From Mactromeris polynyma (Eukaryota; Mollusca; Bivalvia; Venerida; Mactridae), in contig JASFXZ010000012.1 of NCBI GenBank assembly GCA_032209605.1, positions 3,906,001 through 3,970,000 of the forward strand: a stretch of 64,000 bases of DNA, in the 5' to 3' direction. This document shows, in pieces, positions 11,252 to 24,700 of this stretch. Each line of letters begins with the position of its first letter. The first letter of the stretch is position 1. The position numbers and the translations under genes are program-made. The notes below the pieces were generated by a model. The model was not told the origin of the DNA. It saw only the letters and a list, made by a program, of their open reading frames with translations, and ran no database searches.

Positions 11252-12171
11252 GAGTGTACTTGTTTGGAAAACATTATTGCTGAAAATAACAGTATTAAAT
11301 AATAAATATTTGACAATGATTTTTGCAATTCCATCGTGCATTGGAACACATTTGCCCTAAATGGCATTGCTAAACCTAGGTGTACATGTATAGTATTTTG
11401 GAAGATTTTGTTAGTTTTTTTCTAATGTTCTTTAAATATTTGTCCAATATGGTGGATATGTGTAAAAACTGTAATACGGATGTTTCATAAACTTGTTTTA
11501 AATCAGAAAGAGTCTTGATTTATTATATTAATATAATTCTTAGAGTCGTGTTGATATCCCTGTTAACTGCGCATAGTGGTAAGGTTAGTTACTATTTAGT
11601 CATGTCACTCAAACAGCCTGTACTTTACATATAAAAAGATAACCTTACTTAAAGATGTTTACTCTTTCTGCCAACACATTGGCGAACACGATGAAAAGAA
11701 ATGTCAAGTAAAACATATTTCTTTATTTTGAATGTATTTACCATATTACTCACATGTTTCAGCTGTAGATGTTTACCTTCGAGTCCGAAATATTCATTAT
11801 TTTTTCACTCGAGTTTCAGAAAAACACGTAGTACACATGAATATGAAAATGGTATCAGTCATTTAAGTAAGACCAGGTAAATAAGAAATATAAACGTTTT
11901 CAAAACCAAAATACAATACTGTTAAGCTGGTGTCTCTATTAAATATGACAGTGTCAAGGTAACAAACCTTTCAATGTTAAAAATACAGGATTTTATGATT
12001 TCATTTGAGATATCACGTCAAGAACATCTTGTGGTGCATGTTGAAAATACTTCGCCATGGTACAGGTGACACTATTCGCAGTAGGAAAATGTACTTGTCA
12101 GGTTAAACTTATGCATTTCAAATGTTTATGTTTTCAAAATTCAAAGTGCACCGTTTTATTGAGAAAGCGTG
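11252..12171. other. Right non-coding arm of the CACGC transposon
   Basis: AT-rich, with no ORF that looks coding. It contains two diverged 12-bp motifs (near 11581 and 11957) and the right terminal inverted repeat ending at 12171. Confidence 0.6.
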
Positions 12172-12369
12172 CAGTATGCTTAAACAAATACTTCGGGATC
12201 AGTATGTACAAACATGGAGTGATACACTCAATAACCAGTCCAAAATGTTTTATTACAGGAAGTTCAAAACAGATTATACATTTGAAAAGTACCTAGAAAT
12301 TATTAAAAATGAAAACATTAGAAAAGAACAAACGCGTTTTAGATTAGGATCACATAGCTTAGAAATCGA

Positions 12370-12665
12370 AAATGGCACAGTTATTGTCAACTCTGCTAAA
12401 TTAGTTTTTAATGCAATGTAATTTAAGCAAACACAGAACAGAACAAAGCTATTTTTGTATGTGAATGAAAATTAATATAAGCAGTAATGGAATACTATTT
12501 CAGTGTCTTAAAGTTACACAATACTAAATATATGTAACTATACGTTAACATAAGAATATGTTTCATGAACAGCAAATATGACTATGGAGCAATTAATGTA
12601 AGTTTCTCTTGTCTCAATTTCATTGCATTAAAAACTAATTTAGCAGAGTTGACAATAACTGTGAT
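12370..12665. repeat. Inverted copy of the LINE 3' coding end
   Basis: The stretch at 12373-12415, covering the last codons of the LINE ORF, is repeated as an exact reverse complement at about 12618-12660, over roughly 43 bp around GTCAACTCTGCTAAATTAG. About 200 bp of AT-rich DNA separates the arms. It could be a twin-primed or inverted LINE insertion, or a later foldback. Confidence 0.8.
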
Positions 12666-12751
12666 GTTTTTATTAGATAAAATATTATAAGATTTGTTCA
12701 ATGAAGGTCAGGAAGGTTTTTTAATAAAGTTTGTACTTAGTTAATTAAAAA

Positions 12752-15700
12752 TCAATGTTCATAAAGGTATGTAAGTGGAACATCAATATTTTTTAGTTCC
12801 AGACTGTTTTGTAGTATGTCAATTTTTCTTTTCTTCATTTTCAACTTTTCCCACTCGATATTAAGATACTCTCTCTCAAATGCAGGAAGAGCTGGAAAAC
12901 ACATAAAAAAAAGAAATGCAAAGAAATATATAAACATAAGCCCTTCCCTCAAGATTTTAAATGAACTATACCATCCATGTAATAATTACATATACCAAAA
13001 TTATTCCAAATACTCCATAATTAAAAGCGTTCATTTACTGGTCACATCAAACTGTCATTAGAACAATAAGTTATTTCACTACCCAGTTGATGGACTTAGT
13101 ATCTATACAGGTTGAAATGCCTGTGCAACTTTTTATTCATCCATATAAATTGGCACAATGAAGTTAAAAATGCTTTATAATCAGTTCTGATCAAAATATT
13201 TTATTTTAACAATCATACCATTAACAGCAAACTCGCTTTTTCTTCAATTAATTTATTTGCACTGAAGCTTAAGCAAGAAAATACAAAAATGTCAAACAGA
13301 TACCTTTAAATTCTTTGTCTGTGATTTTCCTCTTATACCCTTCTGGCATGTCAACATCTGTAAAACAATCCATTCAATACAGAGCACAAAAAGCAGAGAT
13401 ATGATTACATTAAATTTGTAATAAATTAAAATTATTTCATCTGGAGAGGCACATTAATCGCCTGACCACAGGCGCTGTGCAATCAGACTATAAAGTACAA
13501 AAGCATTAAAAAGTCTTGTACACTAGGAAATGACTACACTGTTGCTATATGATATACATAATTCTTAAGCAATAACTATTTAATAGGCGACCAGTGGCTT
13601 AACAATCAGTAGGTTGCGGGTTCGAGTCACACCTATGCCTGACATTCATTCACTGAGGTTATAAAACCTAAGATTTTTTCAAAGTGCTTAGTAGCCTCCT
13701 GCCTTGGTTTCAAATGAAAGAGCTTGGCAGGTAATGACAATTTTTACAATGTATAACTGTATTATATTTTATATTACCTTTTTTTATTTCCTCAATTTCT
13801 ATTACTTCATTTATAGAATTAGATCCAGCATCACATATTGCTGTAGATGTCTCTGGAGTCTAAATTATGTATGTTTTTCATTAATTGGTTACAAATTGAT
13901 CCATATTATCCATTTTTGTCACAAGTACTTAATACAGACACATTTGTATATCATTAATCTACTATTAAAATCAGTATTCAAAAGTATTCAATATTTCATC
14001 AATATAATTTTACATGACTTAGTTCTAGTTGATCACATGTTAACAGTAATATTATAAATTTTTGTTCACTAATAATGATATATATAAAGGTATAATAATA
14101 ATAAATATACAATTATTAACACATAAATATCACATGTAATAGCCAATGGAATACAAATATTACTTTGGCACCATAGAATAAGAGATAAATTTGTGCCATA
14201 TATGATTATTACCTGTAGACATCTTTCTGGTTGCTTGACAGCACATGCACCAGGATTTGTGTCTGTAGATATAGGTTCTTCTTAAAATACATAATATATA
14301 GGCTCAAAATCACCAATATACAGATTCATGATAGAAAAAGCTACTACAAAGTCAGTTATCAACTACTACAGGTAATTAATTATTCTGTATAATTGTTTTA
14401 CCTTTGCTGTCAGTTTAACAAGATAAAGCTACATTTATTCAGCTTAAAGTGTGTCTATATCTGATTATTACAAATAAATGTTATCATATGTGATAACACT
14501 ACTGATCCAGATCAGTCTGCACACAAGTACTATCTAATTAATATCTACAAACTATCATTTCATGCCATATAATCCCAAATATTGAATGGAATGAACCAAT
14601 TTTCAAAGAAAAAAAATAAATTACTGCATTGCCTTACCAGTTACTTGAAAGGAGTCATAACCTCCCTCTATACCCACAACAGTTGCTTGTGGAATGTATC
14701 CAAGGATCTAAAAATATACACAATATTTAATTGATTTACATATGAGTATCTTTCATTCTTTGTCCATTTTTATATCATTTTACTTATATTATATTACCAG
14801 CAGATTCAATTACATAAATATTACATGTATGTTATATTTGAACACACACTGGGTAAGAGGAATAACAGGCTTTCACTTGTTTTTATGAGTTTATATAATA
14901 GCATAATTGTGATATTTGAATATGGAATAAATACCTTTTCTTCATACTCCTTCAAAGTAAAAGGAGCAGGACCACCACCCGTCTCCTTACGCCATTTTGA
15001 GATGGATTGGCCCTTTTTCTTTGTAGATGACTGAAAGAAAAGGAACTGGTTGAAAAGAGCTTATAATAATAATATTCATCTCAATAGGTATTTCAGATTA
15101 TTATTAAAACTTGTATTTTGCCTTTTTTTTATATAAACGGCTTATTTGTTAACCACCATCTTAACTTGTTTTCATGATGTTACACATGGTCATTGTAATA
15201 TACTGTATGTAGCAAGGGAGCTAATTCATGTAGGTAACTGTTGTGCAGTAGAATATGTTTATATGAGCCGGAGAATAAACGTTACACAATGGCAGCGATC
15301 TTATAGTTATTACATGGTGTTAGAAGTGGCGAAATATCCGAAGAAATCGGCTGGCAGAAGGTTTTATTTGTGATTATAGTGTGCCCGACACATTATTGAA
15401 GCATTCATTGATATACAGGACTAACGATGTCGTCCATCGGCGTAAGGAATCTGCATGAATTCAATCCAACCGACACGACTACCAGTGCACCAGATTGGGA
15501 ACAATACAAACGTGATTTTGTGGTACATTTGGAGACGCATTGGGCTTGCACGAGAAGCCAGGTCGCAGGAAAGTTGCTATATTGTTGTGTAACATGGGTC
15601 GAGAGTCTGTGAGAATATATGATACATTTGTTTGGGCTCCTGAGATACAGAGGGACGATAGTAAAAATGTGCAAGCTCGCCCAGCCGAAAATAAGTACGA

Positions 15701-18700
15701 TTTGGACACTGTTTTTAGGAAATTTGATATGCATTTCGGTGTTCACAGCTATAGAAACATTAAAAGACAGGACTTTTTGAACACGAAGCGGTGTAACATG
15801 TCCATCATGGATCATACCAGTACCTCCTATGGCTTATCAGCAGGAAAAATCAGTTCGCGTTAATGTCCTGAATGAATCCAGAATGAACCAAATGATGTCC
15901 GAGAGAATTCCACCGAGTACTGAGAATCTGGACAGTAGTCAACCTATCGGTCGGTCACGTTTTGGACGTGAACTCAAAAAGCCCAAATATCTTGATGATT
16001 ATGTATAGGACTATCAGGGTTATATGAGCTAAGACCAAAATTTGAACAGTGTTAAATGTAGTTTGTAACTTGTTTGACAGGTGTTTGTCTTGTATGATGC
16101 TTAAGGAAGTCTTCCCCTAATGGGAAAAATTTCATACTTAATAAAACTTGCATTATTTGTGATCTATTTGCACTATCTAATTAAAATATACATTTAAACA
16201 ACTTTTTACCATAAACTTTTTGCATTTTCACTATTTTTATTCCCAGACTTGTCTTTTTGTGTATCGGAAAAAAATACATTTGTACAAGATTTCAAAAAAG
16301 TATTTTTTTTAAGTTTTTGGACAAATTTCTATGCAATTAAGCATTAATTCACTGCAGAAATAGTTGTTCTTAGTAAAAAAGTTCATATCATGAGTGATTT
16401 TAAAAAAATAGCTAACATTTGGGTGAAAAACTGAAATTTCAGTATACGGAAATTCCTTTAAAATCTCAAAAAAACAGAATTGCCGAAGTCACATCACCCT
16501 ATTTTTCAAAAATTTAAAGTAGGTCCATCACTAAACAATACATAAATATCATCTATAATCATAACTGAGTAAAATAAAACAATTTGAAATATTTTTACCG
16601 TAGTTAACTTCAGAAATTAAGATTTGAAAATGACTACCCACTATATTAAGATATGACCACTGAGAGTAAAAAGACATAGTATAAATGAAATTATGTCATT
16701 TTTCTAAATTTTATTACATCTGAAAGATGTTAACCTTAATAGATGAATATAATATAACACTGCAATGATGTCTGCAATTGTATTTGTCATTTAATAAGTA
16801 CTGTACAACATAACACAGATCGAAAGATTGCAGATTTGCCTTGAGTTCAAAGTACGGTGTCATACAAGTTACTACCACTTTGCCCATTACTTTGAAAAAT
16901 ATTCTGCTAACTTGGGAATAAATTCCTCAAGCACTTTTTTTGAGTTTGTTACTCTAGGTAAACCATTACTGGTTTTGCATGTGAAAATATCATGTAAGCC
17001 GTCCACGCCACGCCTTTGGTATATGAGGCGGAGGTGGTGTAAGTTCAAGCCAGAGCCGGCAACATTTTCCGCTGTGGGTCTTTTACATACACCAGAGTAT
17101 ACAAGAACGTCAAGTGATCGAACATTTGCTGCCTTTGCATTGGTGTAGGCAAGGTTTTCTAACACAGCTGATGGAGAAAATGTGTGCTTGTTAAACTCTT
17201 GCTCACTCAAATTCACAAGCGATATTAGTTCGCCTAAAGTAACAACATCAGCGATAGCATTATGAGCATCATATGTTTTTTGCAGTAACATTGTAGCAAG
17301 ATCAACCTGTTTCAATGATGATTTTGGGAACAGTTTTCTGAATATGCTCATAGTATCCACAAGACCACAGACTTGGTCAGAGAACTTGGAAAATTTGTCC
17401 AGCTTCTTCAGCAATGATAACAAAATTGGAAAGTCGAATCGCCGTCCATTGTGCGCACATATAACAATATTTTCAAACTGCTGTAGCCATGATAACAACT
17501 GACTAACTGCTTCCTTGATCTGAACTGAAGGTACCAACTGACCTTTGACCCACATTTGATTATTACTACATGATATTCCAGTAACTGTGGTGGCCTCAGG
17601 AGAGATGGGTATACTTGGTTTTATGTAGCAGTTGAATGACTTTCCAGACTTTGTTTCTGTTGCTGCAATTTGGGTGATATGTGGCATCACTCTGTTCTCA
17701 ACTGAAATAAGCAGAAATATAAGTTGCAACATGAAAGGATTACACTTTCCATTGATATTATTACCTGGCTTGTCAGCAGACCAGTTACATTATTACGTAA
17801 TTATTTCACAGTCAGATCATGACTAAAAGCTGGGCCTATAACCTTAAATATATGTATGGAATGTATAAATAGAATATCTCTATGTTATGCAGTTTTTTTA
17901 GATATTTATCCAGTACTTTTAATAAAATATTAACCCTCTGCATGCTAGGAAAAATTGTCGTCTGCTGAAAATGTCATCTGCTTATTTTATATTCAGTGAA
18001 TTTGCTCCAAATTCGGAGAAAATATTGACAGAACGGCAAACAGCTTGGAACAAGTAAATCGGCTGCTGGTCTGGTATCAAGCTGTTTGCAAAGGCTGTTA
18101 CAATCCCCGCCAGTAGACTAAAGGTTAAATATGCATCACTTACTTAGTCCTGTTGTTTCTAAATCCAGTGCAATTATAGTTGATTCACCACTGATAGCTA
18201 CAGCCTTGAAACTGGCTCTGCATACGGCATCTGGAACTTTCTGTATGTCTGCAGTCATTACATGACCAATTCCTGTTGCAAAGATGATAAAATTGTATCT
18301 CAAAATTTTGATGACTCATCTAGCATGACTGTTAGGAAATGCATGATTCATATGAACTAAGAGAAAGAGTCCAATACCAAGTTAGATACTAAATAGAATT
18401 CATATACTCTACATATTCTGTGACGCTTACCAGAACAAACCATTTTCTATCACAAGACTTTGACCTATTGAATCAAAACATGGATAGTGAACAGTCAAGA
18501 CATTTTCCTCATCACTTCTGTGAATTCTGACCATGTGTAATTGCTGAGAAAAAGTCAAGACAATATTTACTATTTAGGGTATCATCAAACTCTGAGAATG
18601 GAAAATAAGGTGTACAAACCAGGTACAGCCACACACAAGGCACAAAACCTGACGGACAGAAAATAGTCTAAACAGATTCTGTCTACAGATTGATGGACAG

Positions 18701-21700
18701 ACCTGAATCAAGAATAACCCACAGATGTTAGTACAATTAAATATTCTACATGTTTATGTAATTACTAAAAATATACCTGATTGATATGTGTCGCCTTCCA
18801 TAGCTTCAGATGCTCCCTGGAATGTCGCTCGTTCCTTTTTCAATACGAGACGCCGTCGTTTAGTGGAAGGAAGTTGTGACTTCTCAAATCGTTGCTGCCT
18901 TTTCTTCATGTATCTCTCTGAGTGGGATGTGGTGTGTTCCCCAGGAGAAAGGCCAAGCTTGACAAATCCCTATGTTATAATGTTTATAGTTAGAGGCTAA
19001 AAATAATAATGGTTCAAAATCCCTAAAAATAATAATGGTTCAAAATCAATGTCAATATGCAGGACTTTGTTTGACCCTTGAAATATCTAAAATGATGTAT
19101 TTTTTAGTCATTTTGACAGTCACACTCAGAATTTCATGCCTAATGCCTAATGACTGCCCTGAATATGTTTGTAGCAACAGATATGAATATTACAAAGAAA
19201 TAAACAGAAATTTACTTGACTATGCATTACTCAAATTAAGAAATTTGTGACACAGACTTATATGCTGAACTAACTATTATGACACAGTCACACTGGATTT
19301 ACAAAAACCAACAGGACTTACCCAGTAGTAAGTGATGCATAAAAGGGAAATTACTTTAATATAATCTAAGAGGTTTTTGACACAGACTTTTATGCTGAAA
19401 AAAAAATGCAAATAACTTTACAGTACCTATGTATTCTTTTTCTGTGGTGGTGTATCACTGAAGTCGCCATCAAGCTGTACTAGAAAAATAACAAGAACAA
19501 AAATTCAAAACCATAACAATAAATAACTGAAAACAAAAAAGGTCAAGGCTATAAAGGTTGTACAGGGAAACCTCCCTAAACCGTATGCCTTTTGGACCGA
19601 ACAAAATTGGTCTGGACATTTATTTCTGAATTATCTTTTTATCAAGATTTTATAAAAATACTAGAACTTGAAACAAAAAAAAGGTTCAGTTTATTTGTCC
19701 TTTTTCAAAATCATTGCAATAATTTTATTTTAGAAATTCTACTGTGAACATGTTTACCCTGGCTAAAATTTATGGGTGTAAACCAGTCCTTGACCAATGG
19801 AAAAAAATTAATTGTAACATGTAACTTGCAAATTGTACAACCACTGTTTGTAATCTGTATTGTTGTCCAGATAATTAGGACTTTGTGATGTTACATGGGC
19901 CAGATATGTAGCACTGTGAAGCAATCAGTGATAGTCCAAGTAACTGGAAAATCCCATGCTCTGTGTATGGCTTCTGTTCATCCTATGCTACAAATAGTGG
20001 TTGTATAGGTATAACTTGGAAAAACAAACATAGAACAAGATCATGCTTTGTAGAAGTACCTGTGACAAATAATCTCTCCCCTCGTTTATGCAGGCTGCAG
20101 ATGCCAGAACCCTGTAGTCAAGGCCTTTTGTGTCACCATAGTAATGAGATTTGGGAGCACGCATGGACACACTCCTGTTGGCAGACTCACATTGCTGGCT
20201 TGATCCAAGATCAGTGTAATGATCTACATTTGCAATCACTGAGTCAAAGACTGCCTGTAGCTTGGATTTCAGGTTACTATCACGCAATGCTGTCATGTAT
20301 GGTAGACTGCGATGTATATATTTTTCAGATGGATTTCGTTTGTAACCGCAAAATCTGGCATGGCAGAAACTGTGGTCTGAAAACTGATGGGGAATTAAAG
20401 CCCTCAAGTTCTCAATCATTCCCTCCCTATTTTGCTGATTTTTTTGGAAGGTATAGCACAAGCACTTCTCAATATGACTGATTATGGAGTTGCTCAGATT
20501 CAGTTCTTTTTTCATTCTGTATAATGCTCCAGTTACATTTTTTACAACATGATTTTTATCAAATCGTTTCTTCATAGAAATGTTCAATTCGTTTTTAATT
20601 CTTGCTATCAATGTATTGTCACCGTCACCTTCTAGGTATTCTATGGGAGTTCCTTCATCCAATAACTCTCTAACACCCTTCAAACCACCAGTCGCTTCCA
20701 TTGAACGTGCACTTCCAGTATGGTTCTTTACACAGTAATGACTACGAACACGCTTCCCTGGTTTATTTCGCTTCCACCACTTACAAACACCACAGTGGCG
20801 ATGCCCAACAACTGTCTTTATAACCTTCTTCCTTTTCCCTGCCCTCTTGGTAGTCATGAAGAATGTGTGAGCTGTAATGAACAATTATTGCATACATTAA
20901 TCAAACAGTCAGTGATAACACATTTCTCATTTTTGAAATGACTGAGTTTTCTGACATGCAAAACTAGACCCCATACTGATGCTTTCTGTCAAGTATGGTG
21001 AAAATCTAATAACCTGTTTTTGAGATGCGGAAACAATTTTTCATTGACGAGCCCTGTGACCTTCGACATAGTGGCCCAAAATTATAATATGCAAAACTAG
21101 ATGCTTCCTGTCAAGTTTGGTGAAAATCCAACAGAGTTTTAGAGAATAAGCGCAGAAACAAAAGTGTAATAACTCACATGTAAGAGAGTCAAAGCCTTTC
21201 TTTTGCCATGCTGTATCATTAGCGGCTGACATCCCGATTCTTGTTCGACATGGAAATTTTGGGAGGAGCCTCTTTTTGGATTTCAGTTTTGGTGATGATC
21301 GAAATGTGACCATGCTTTTACGTGATCGTCCAATGGTAACATCAGGGACAGAAACATTCTGAGGAGTGCTGAAAATACAAAAAAGTTTTAAATATTGTCA
21401 ATATCAATGTATGCAGCATACTTTTCAGATTTGTTGTTTGTGTATTAGCAAAATGAAGTCAAAATGAGATGGAAGGATAAAGAATTTACATGTGTGATTG
21501 CCGACATTATGTGTATTTCACAGGGTGATACCATGGATGTATCCCAAGCAGTCACCTGTTTGTATTTTTGTAAGATACAGCTTTTGTCAAACTCTCGTTG
21601 ATGTATACGTTATCAGTTGCTATAAAGTGCATTTTACAAATAAGTATTATAGTTCATTTTACCCTTGAATTGAAGCGTCGTTATGCAAGTTTGGAACTGG

Positions 21701-24700
21701 AACATTTCCGCCATCGATTTCAGCCTGTTCAACATCTGTGTCATCTTCATAATCACTGTAAACTTCAGGTCTAGACTGCAGTCTGAGTCTGAAATTTACC
21801 ATAGAGAAATCAAAGTAAAACTAGAAATGTATCGAACCAACAAATTAAAGGCTAGGAAAAATATAAATAGTGTGTCGACCAAGGGAAGATTTGTTTAAAA
21901 TTGTGTGAAAATCTAAAGGCTGTCAAAAGGACAGCATACGAGAGAAATGGCCGATAATAAAACTGTTATAGCCAGTGTAAATTTTATCACTTAAATATAA
22001 TGTAGCTGTATTTTCGCAATATAATTAACATTTTTATTTACTGTAGTGATGGAGATTCTCCAGGAAGTGGGCACACTCCAAGGCCATCAATCTCACCAAC
22101 CATTTGCTCCTGTGCTTTCTCGGTCTCCTGTTGGGCAATCTCACTGAAACATATATTTACAAAATTGAATAATGTTACAACAATAACTTTTAATATAAAT
22201 CAATTTTTTAAGCTTGATTGTGAAACAGTACAGGTACCCGTTTACAGCTAAGTGTGGCAACAGGTGTCTTTGTCCAATGACACACTTGAGCTCTGGCTAG
22301 GATTCAAACCCTTGACCCGCATTCCAGAGGCAGACTGAGCTATTGATGAGGCCTGGCCCGCAACATTACTTGAAACAAAGACAATTATCTGATTGTGATT
22401 AATGGGCCACTATTAGTAATAATTTCATTTTTTCATTTTCCTAAAATATACAAAATACCATTTTCTGAACAAATTATACTATATAAGTACTGTAATATAC
22501 CTCATTTCTAACTCAAATGCCTCCTTGGCAGCTTTTTTGGATGACTCTATAGTCACCGCCTCTATTGCTTCCCCAGCTCGAGTTTCCATTTTCTTCAGAT
22601 TTTTGCTGTTGATGGTCTTCAAATTCAGGACAGCCAGAAGATTATTTACTTGGTCCGGTCCACCCAAGCTGTCAATCATAGCTGGAAAAAAACCCAGAAA
22701 TATTTTAACTTAAGATGTTATTACATATGATATTGCAGTGTGTTCAAGACCGGACCAGTGATATATTTTTATACATTAATTTCGTAAAAACATTTGCAGC
22801 AAGTATTGGTTCACTGCCTTCATCAATCCTTGGCAGAGAGCACACTTGGTGTGCTGGGGGTAATAGGTTCCAATTAGACCATGACATACCAAAATCATTC
22901 ATAATGGTACTGCTAGTTCCCTTGCTTGCCACTCTGTATGAAAAGGGCATCGCAGGATGAAGTACGAAGGAAAATACATTGTAGATTTGCATGCTGTTTG
23001 ATGTACAATAGCCTTTGAGCTAATAAAGTAATATTGTATGTTAACCACAGTGTTTGAATGGCCAATGGTGTAAAAAATATCTCATTTACCTGCTCCCAGT
23101 TTTGTATTGATGACAAAACAGGGCATCCCTCTTGGCTTGATGTGATGCGTCTTTCCGTATGCTACTCTGTTCACAAAACTGCAATCTGTGTTCTGACAAA
23201 CAACATAGAGATAGCCCGACAGTCCTTTTTGGTATTCACCAACTATGTTGTTGTGCATTAGGGGAACTGGGCCCAGTCTACATGACTGACACGTTTTCAA
23301 ATTGGACAGCAATTCATTCAATTCTACCAGTCTACGACCTTTTTTCCAACTATGTCTTTTTACAACTGGTGGGAGGGGTATGTGCAGACTACTTCGGCAA
23401 TTCGGGTATTTACAGGCATCTCCGTCGCACAAATACACGTTGGCATAGTTGTGTTCTATCAATAACGTTCTTTTAGGTTGTTTACGTATTGTAGGACGCT
23501 TACGAACCTTAAATCTCCCTCGAAGGTCACGTTCTACCGCCATTTGTTTTTGTAGTTTCGATTTTCAAGCTTGGAATTCCCCAAAACGTCACGTGACCGG
23601 AACTTAAGTTTTTGATATTAATTTTTTTCTAAACGTTATAAATGTCAAAATGTATGTTCTTTATAACATATTTTGAACCATTTTGACATTTAAAATAAAC
23701 ATTAACAATTTATTTCGTGTTATTTGGTAAAATTACGTTTTTACCGGGCAACAACGGAAACTACCGCCATGACCCGAACTGTGGCGAAATCGGCCGACAT
23801 CGGCCGACATCGGCCGAAGCTGATTAGACCGAGGCTTCCTTAACATGTGTTTTTTATAGTAATATGTCGCTAAACATTGTATAATGTAATGCTTAATTGT
23901 CGTCCTTACAGGATTTATCAAAATATATCAACTGTCATTTACATGATTGGTAAACTAGTCACATTTTGGAATAATCTAGTCGTTTATGCTCTTGAAATTA
24001 AATACATTATAAAGTTACTTTATGTCTTTATCTAAGTTTTCGTACCTTCAAATCAGCCCATTTCTTTTTTATTTCTTCCTGTGTCCGCGTACAGACACAC
24101 ATACTATTTATTCTGAAATAAATACAGACATACTACATGTATTAAAATGTTATTGTTTTTATTTCCACGTATTAAAGCTGAACACTACAAGACGTGTCTG
24201 ACATACTAACTAGAGTAGGCTATGTGATTGATGATCATGATTCAGCCTGTGTTGAGTCTACTTTTTTCACTTTTCAGACCAATATAACTCAACCATCGTT
24301 CAGTATTTTAACTACAACACTTCTTCACCTATACATTGTATTTTCTGAACTTATCATGAGTCAAATTGATTGTGAATTTCACTAATCACTAACAGGTTTA
24401 TAATAACGGGTTTGACTTCAGAGGCGATAAGTGCAGCTCCTTTAGTCGTCGTCATATTGAATGGATGGACAGCCTTATCCTATTATGAACTAGTCGATAG
24501 TGTGATAAACGTCGTTTTCAGCAGGGTAAATGGATAAATCAAATATATCTCGTAATGTAAGCAGTCAAAACATGATATTCGACATACCTTTCCTCCACTT
24601 CATCCCAAAATCTGTGCCTGGAAGACGCCGTCACGGTGCTACTAACTTTTTTATCAACAATATGAGCAGCCGTGACATTGTCTACCAAGCACAGAACCTC

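Larger units (their letters stand above)
6090..11970. repeat. Array of GTAACGAACCTT / AAGGTTCGTTAC motifs
   Basis: Copies, exact or with a few changes, lie near 6098, 6446, 6636, 6977, 7002, 7335, 7352, 7703, 7722, 10485, 10887, 11227, 11581 and 11957. Two are inverted pairs (6977/7002 and 7335/7352) and one is a direct pair about 19 bp apart (7703/7722). None was noticed inside the two ORFs. The placement suggests subterminal transposase-binding sites (inference). Confidence 0.75.
5904..12171 (+). mobile_element. CACGC-ended DNA transposon, 6268 bp, TSD CAGT
   Basis: Perfect 28-bp terminal inverted repeats begin CACGCTTTCTCAATAAAACG at 5904 and, reversed, end at 12171. CAGT flanks both sides (5900-5903 and 12172-12175), and excision restores the interrupted LINE frame, so the boundaries are firm. 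It encodes two overlapping ORFs on + (7816-8325 and 8316-10457). Their flanks carry about 12 copies of a motif close to AAGGTTCGTTAC in both orientations. A 4-bp duplication with CAC ends recalls Chapaev/CMC; Sola also makes 4-bp duplications. I cannot choose the superfamily by eye. Confidence 0.9.
5160..12424 (+). pseudogene. 5'-truncated LINE reverse transcriptase, split by a DNA transposon
   Basis: Left part (5160-5903): RT core with LGLKQGEPLSPLLFILFIND and a decayed FADD box at about 5400 (reads FADI), then thumb-like sequence with stops, ending ALKYWLKILNNQDS and onward to 5903. Right part (12172-12424): QILRDQYVQTWSD, then YTFEKYLEII and TRFRLGSHSLEIE, typical of the C-terminus of LINE ORF2, ending in TAA. 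Removing 5904-12171 plus one CAGT restores one open frame across the join. It begins mid-RT, as 5'-truncated LINE copies do. It resembles the LINE at 53.8-57.2 kb, but the two are not the same copy. Confidence 0.85.
16105..23839 (-). mobile_element. TTAA-flanked Kolobok/Mutator-like transposon, about 7.7 kb
   Basis: TTAA stands at 16101-16104 and 23840-23843. Both ends start GGAAG when read inward (GGAAGTCT left, GGAAGCCT right), followed by weak similarity including CTAAT. The interval holds one nine-exon gene on - (23543-16887) for a DDE transposase fused to an exonuclease. TTAA duplication is what Kolobok elements make, while the DDE domain resembles what is annotated as Mutator-like transposase. 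The right end also has a short tandem repeat of GGCCGACATC (about 23790-23818). Boundaries are plausible, not proven, because the inverted repeats are short. It interrupts the Gypsy remnant or its edge. Confidence 0.6.

Noticed and set aside
13704..14057. 117-codon open frame on +
   Set aside because: It lies antisense to introns and an exon of the Harbinger Myb-like gene and has low-complexity composition.
19437..19490. Candidate extra exon in intron 6 of the fusion gene
   Set aside because: Its length (53 nt) would shift the frame, while exons 6 and 7 join in frame without it.
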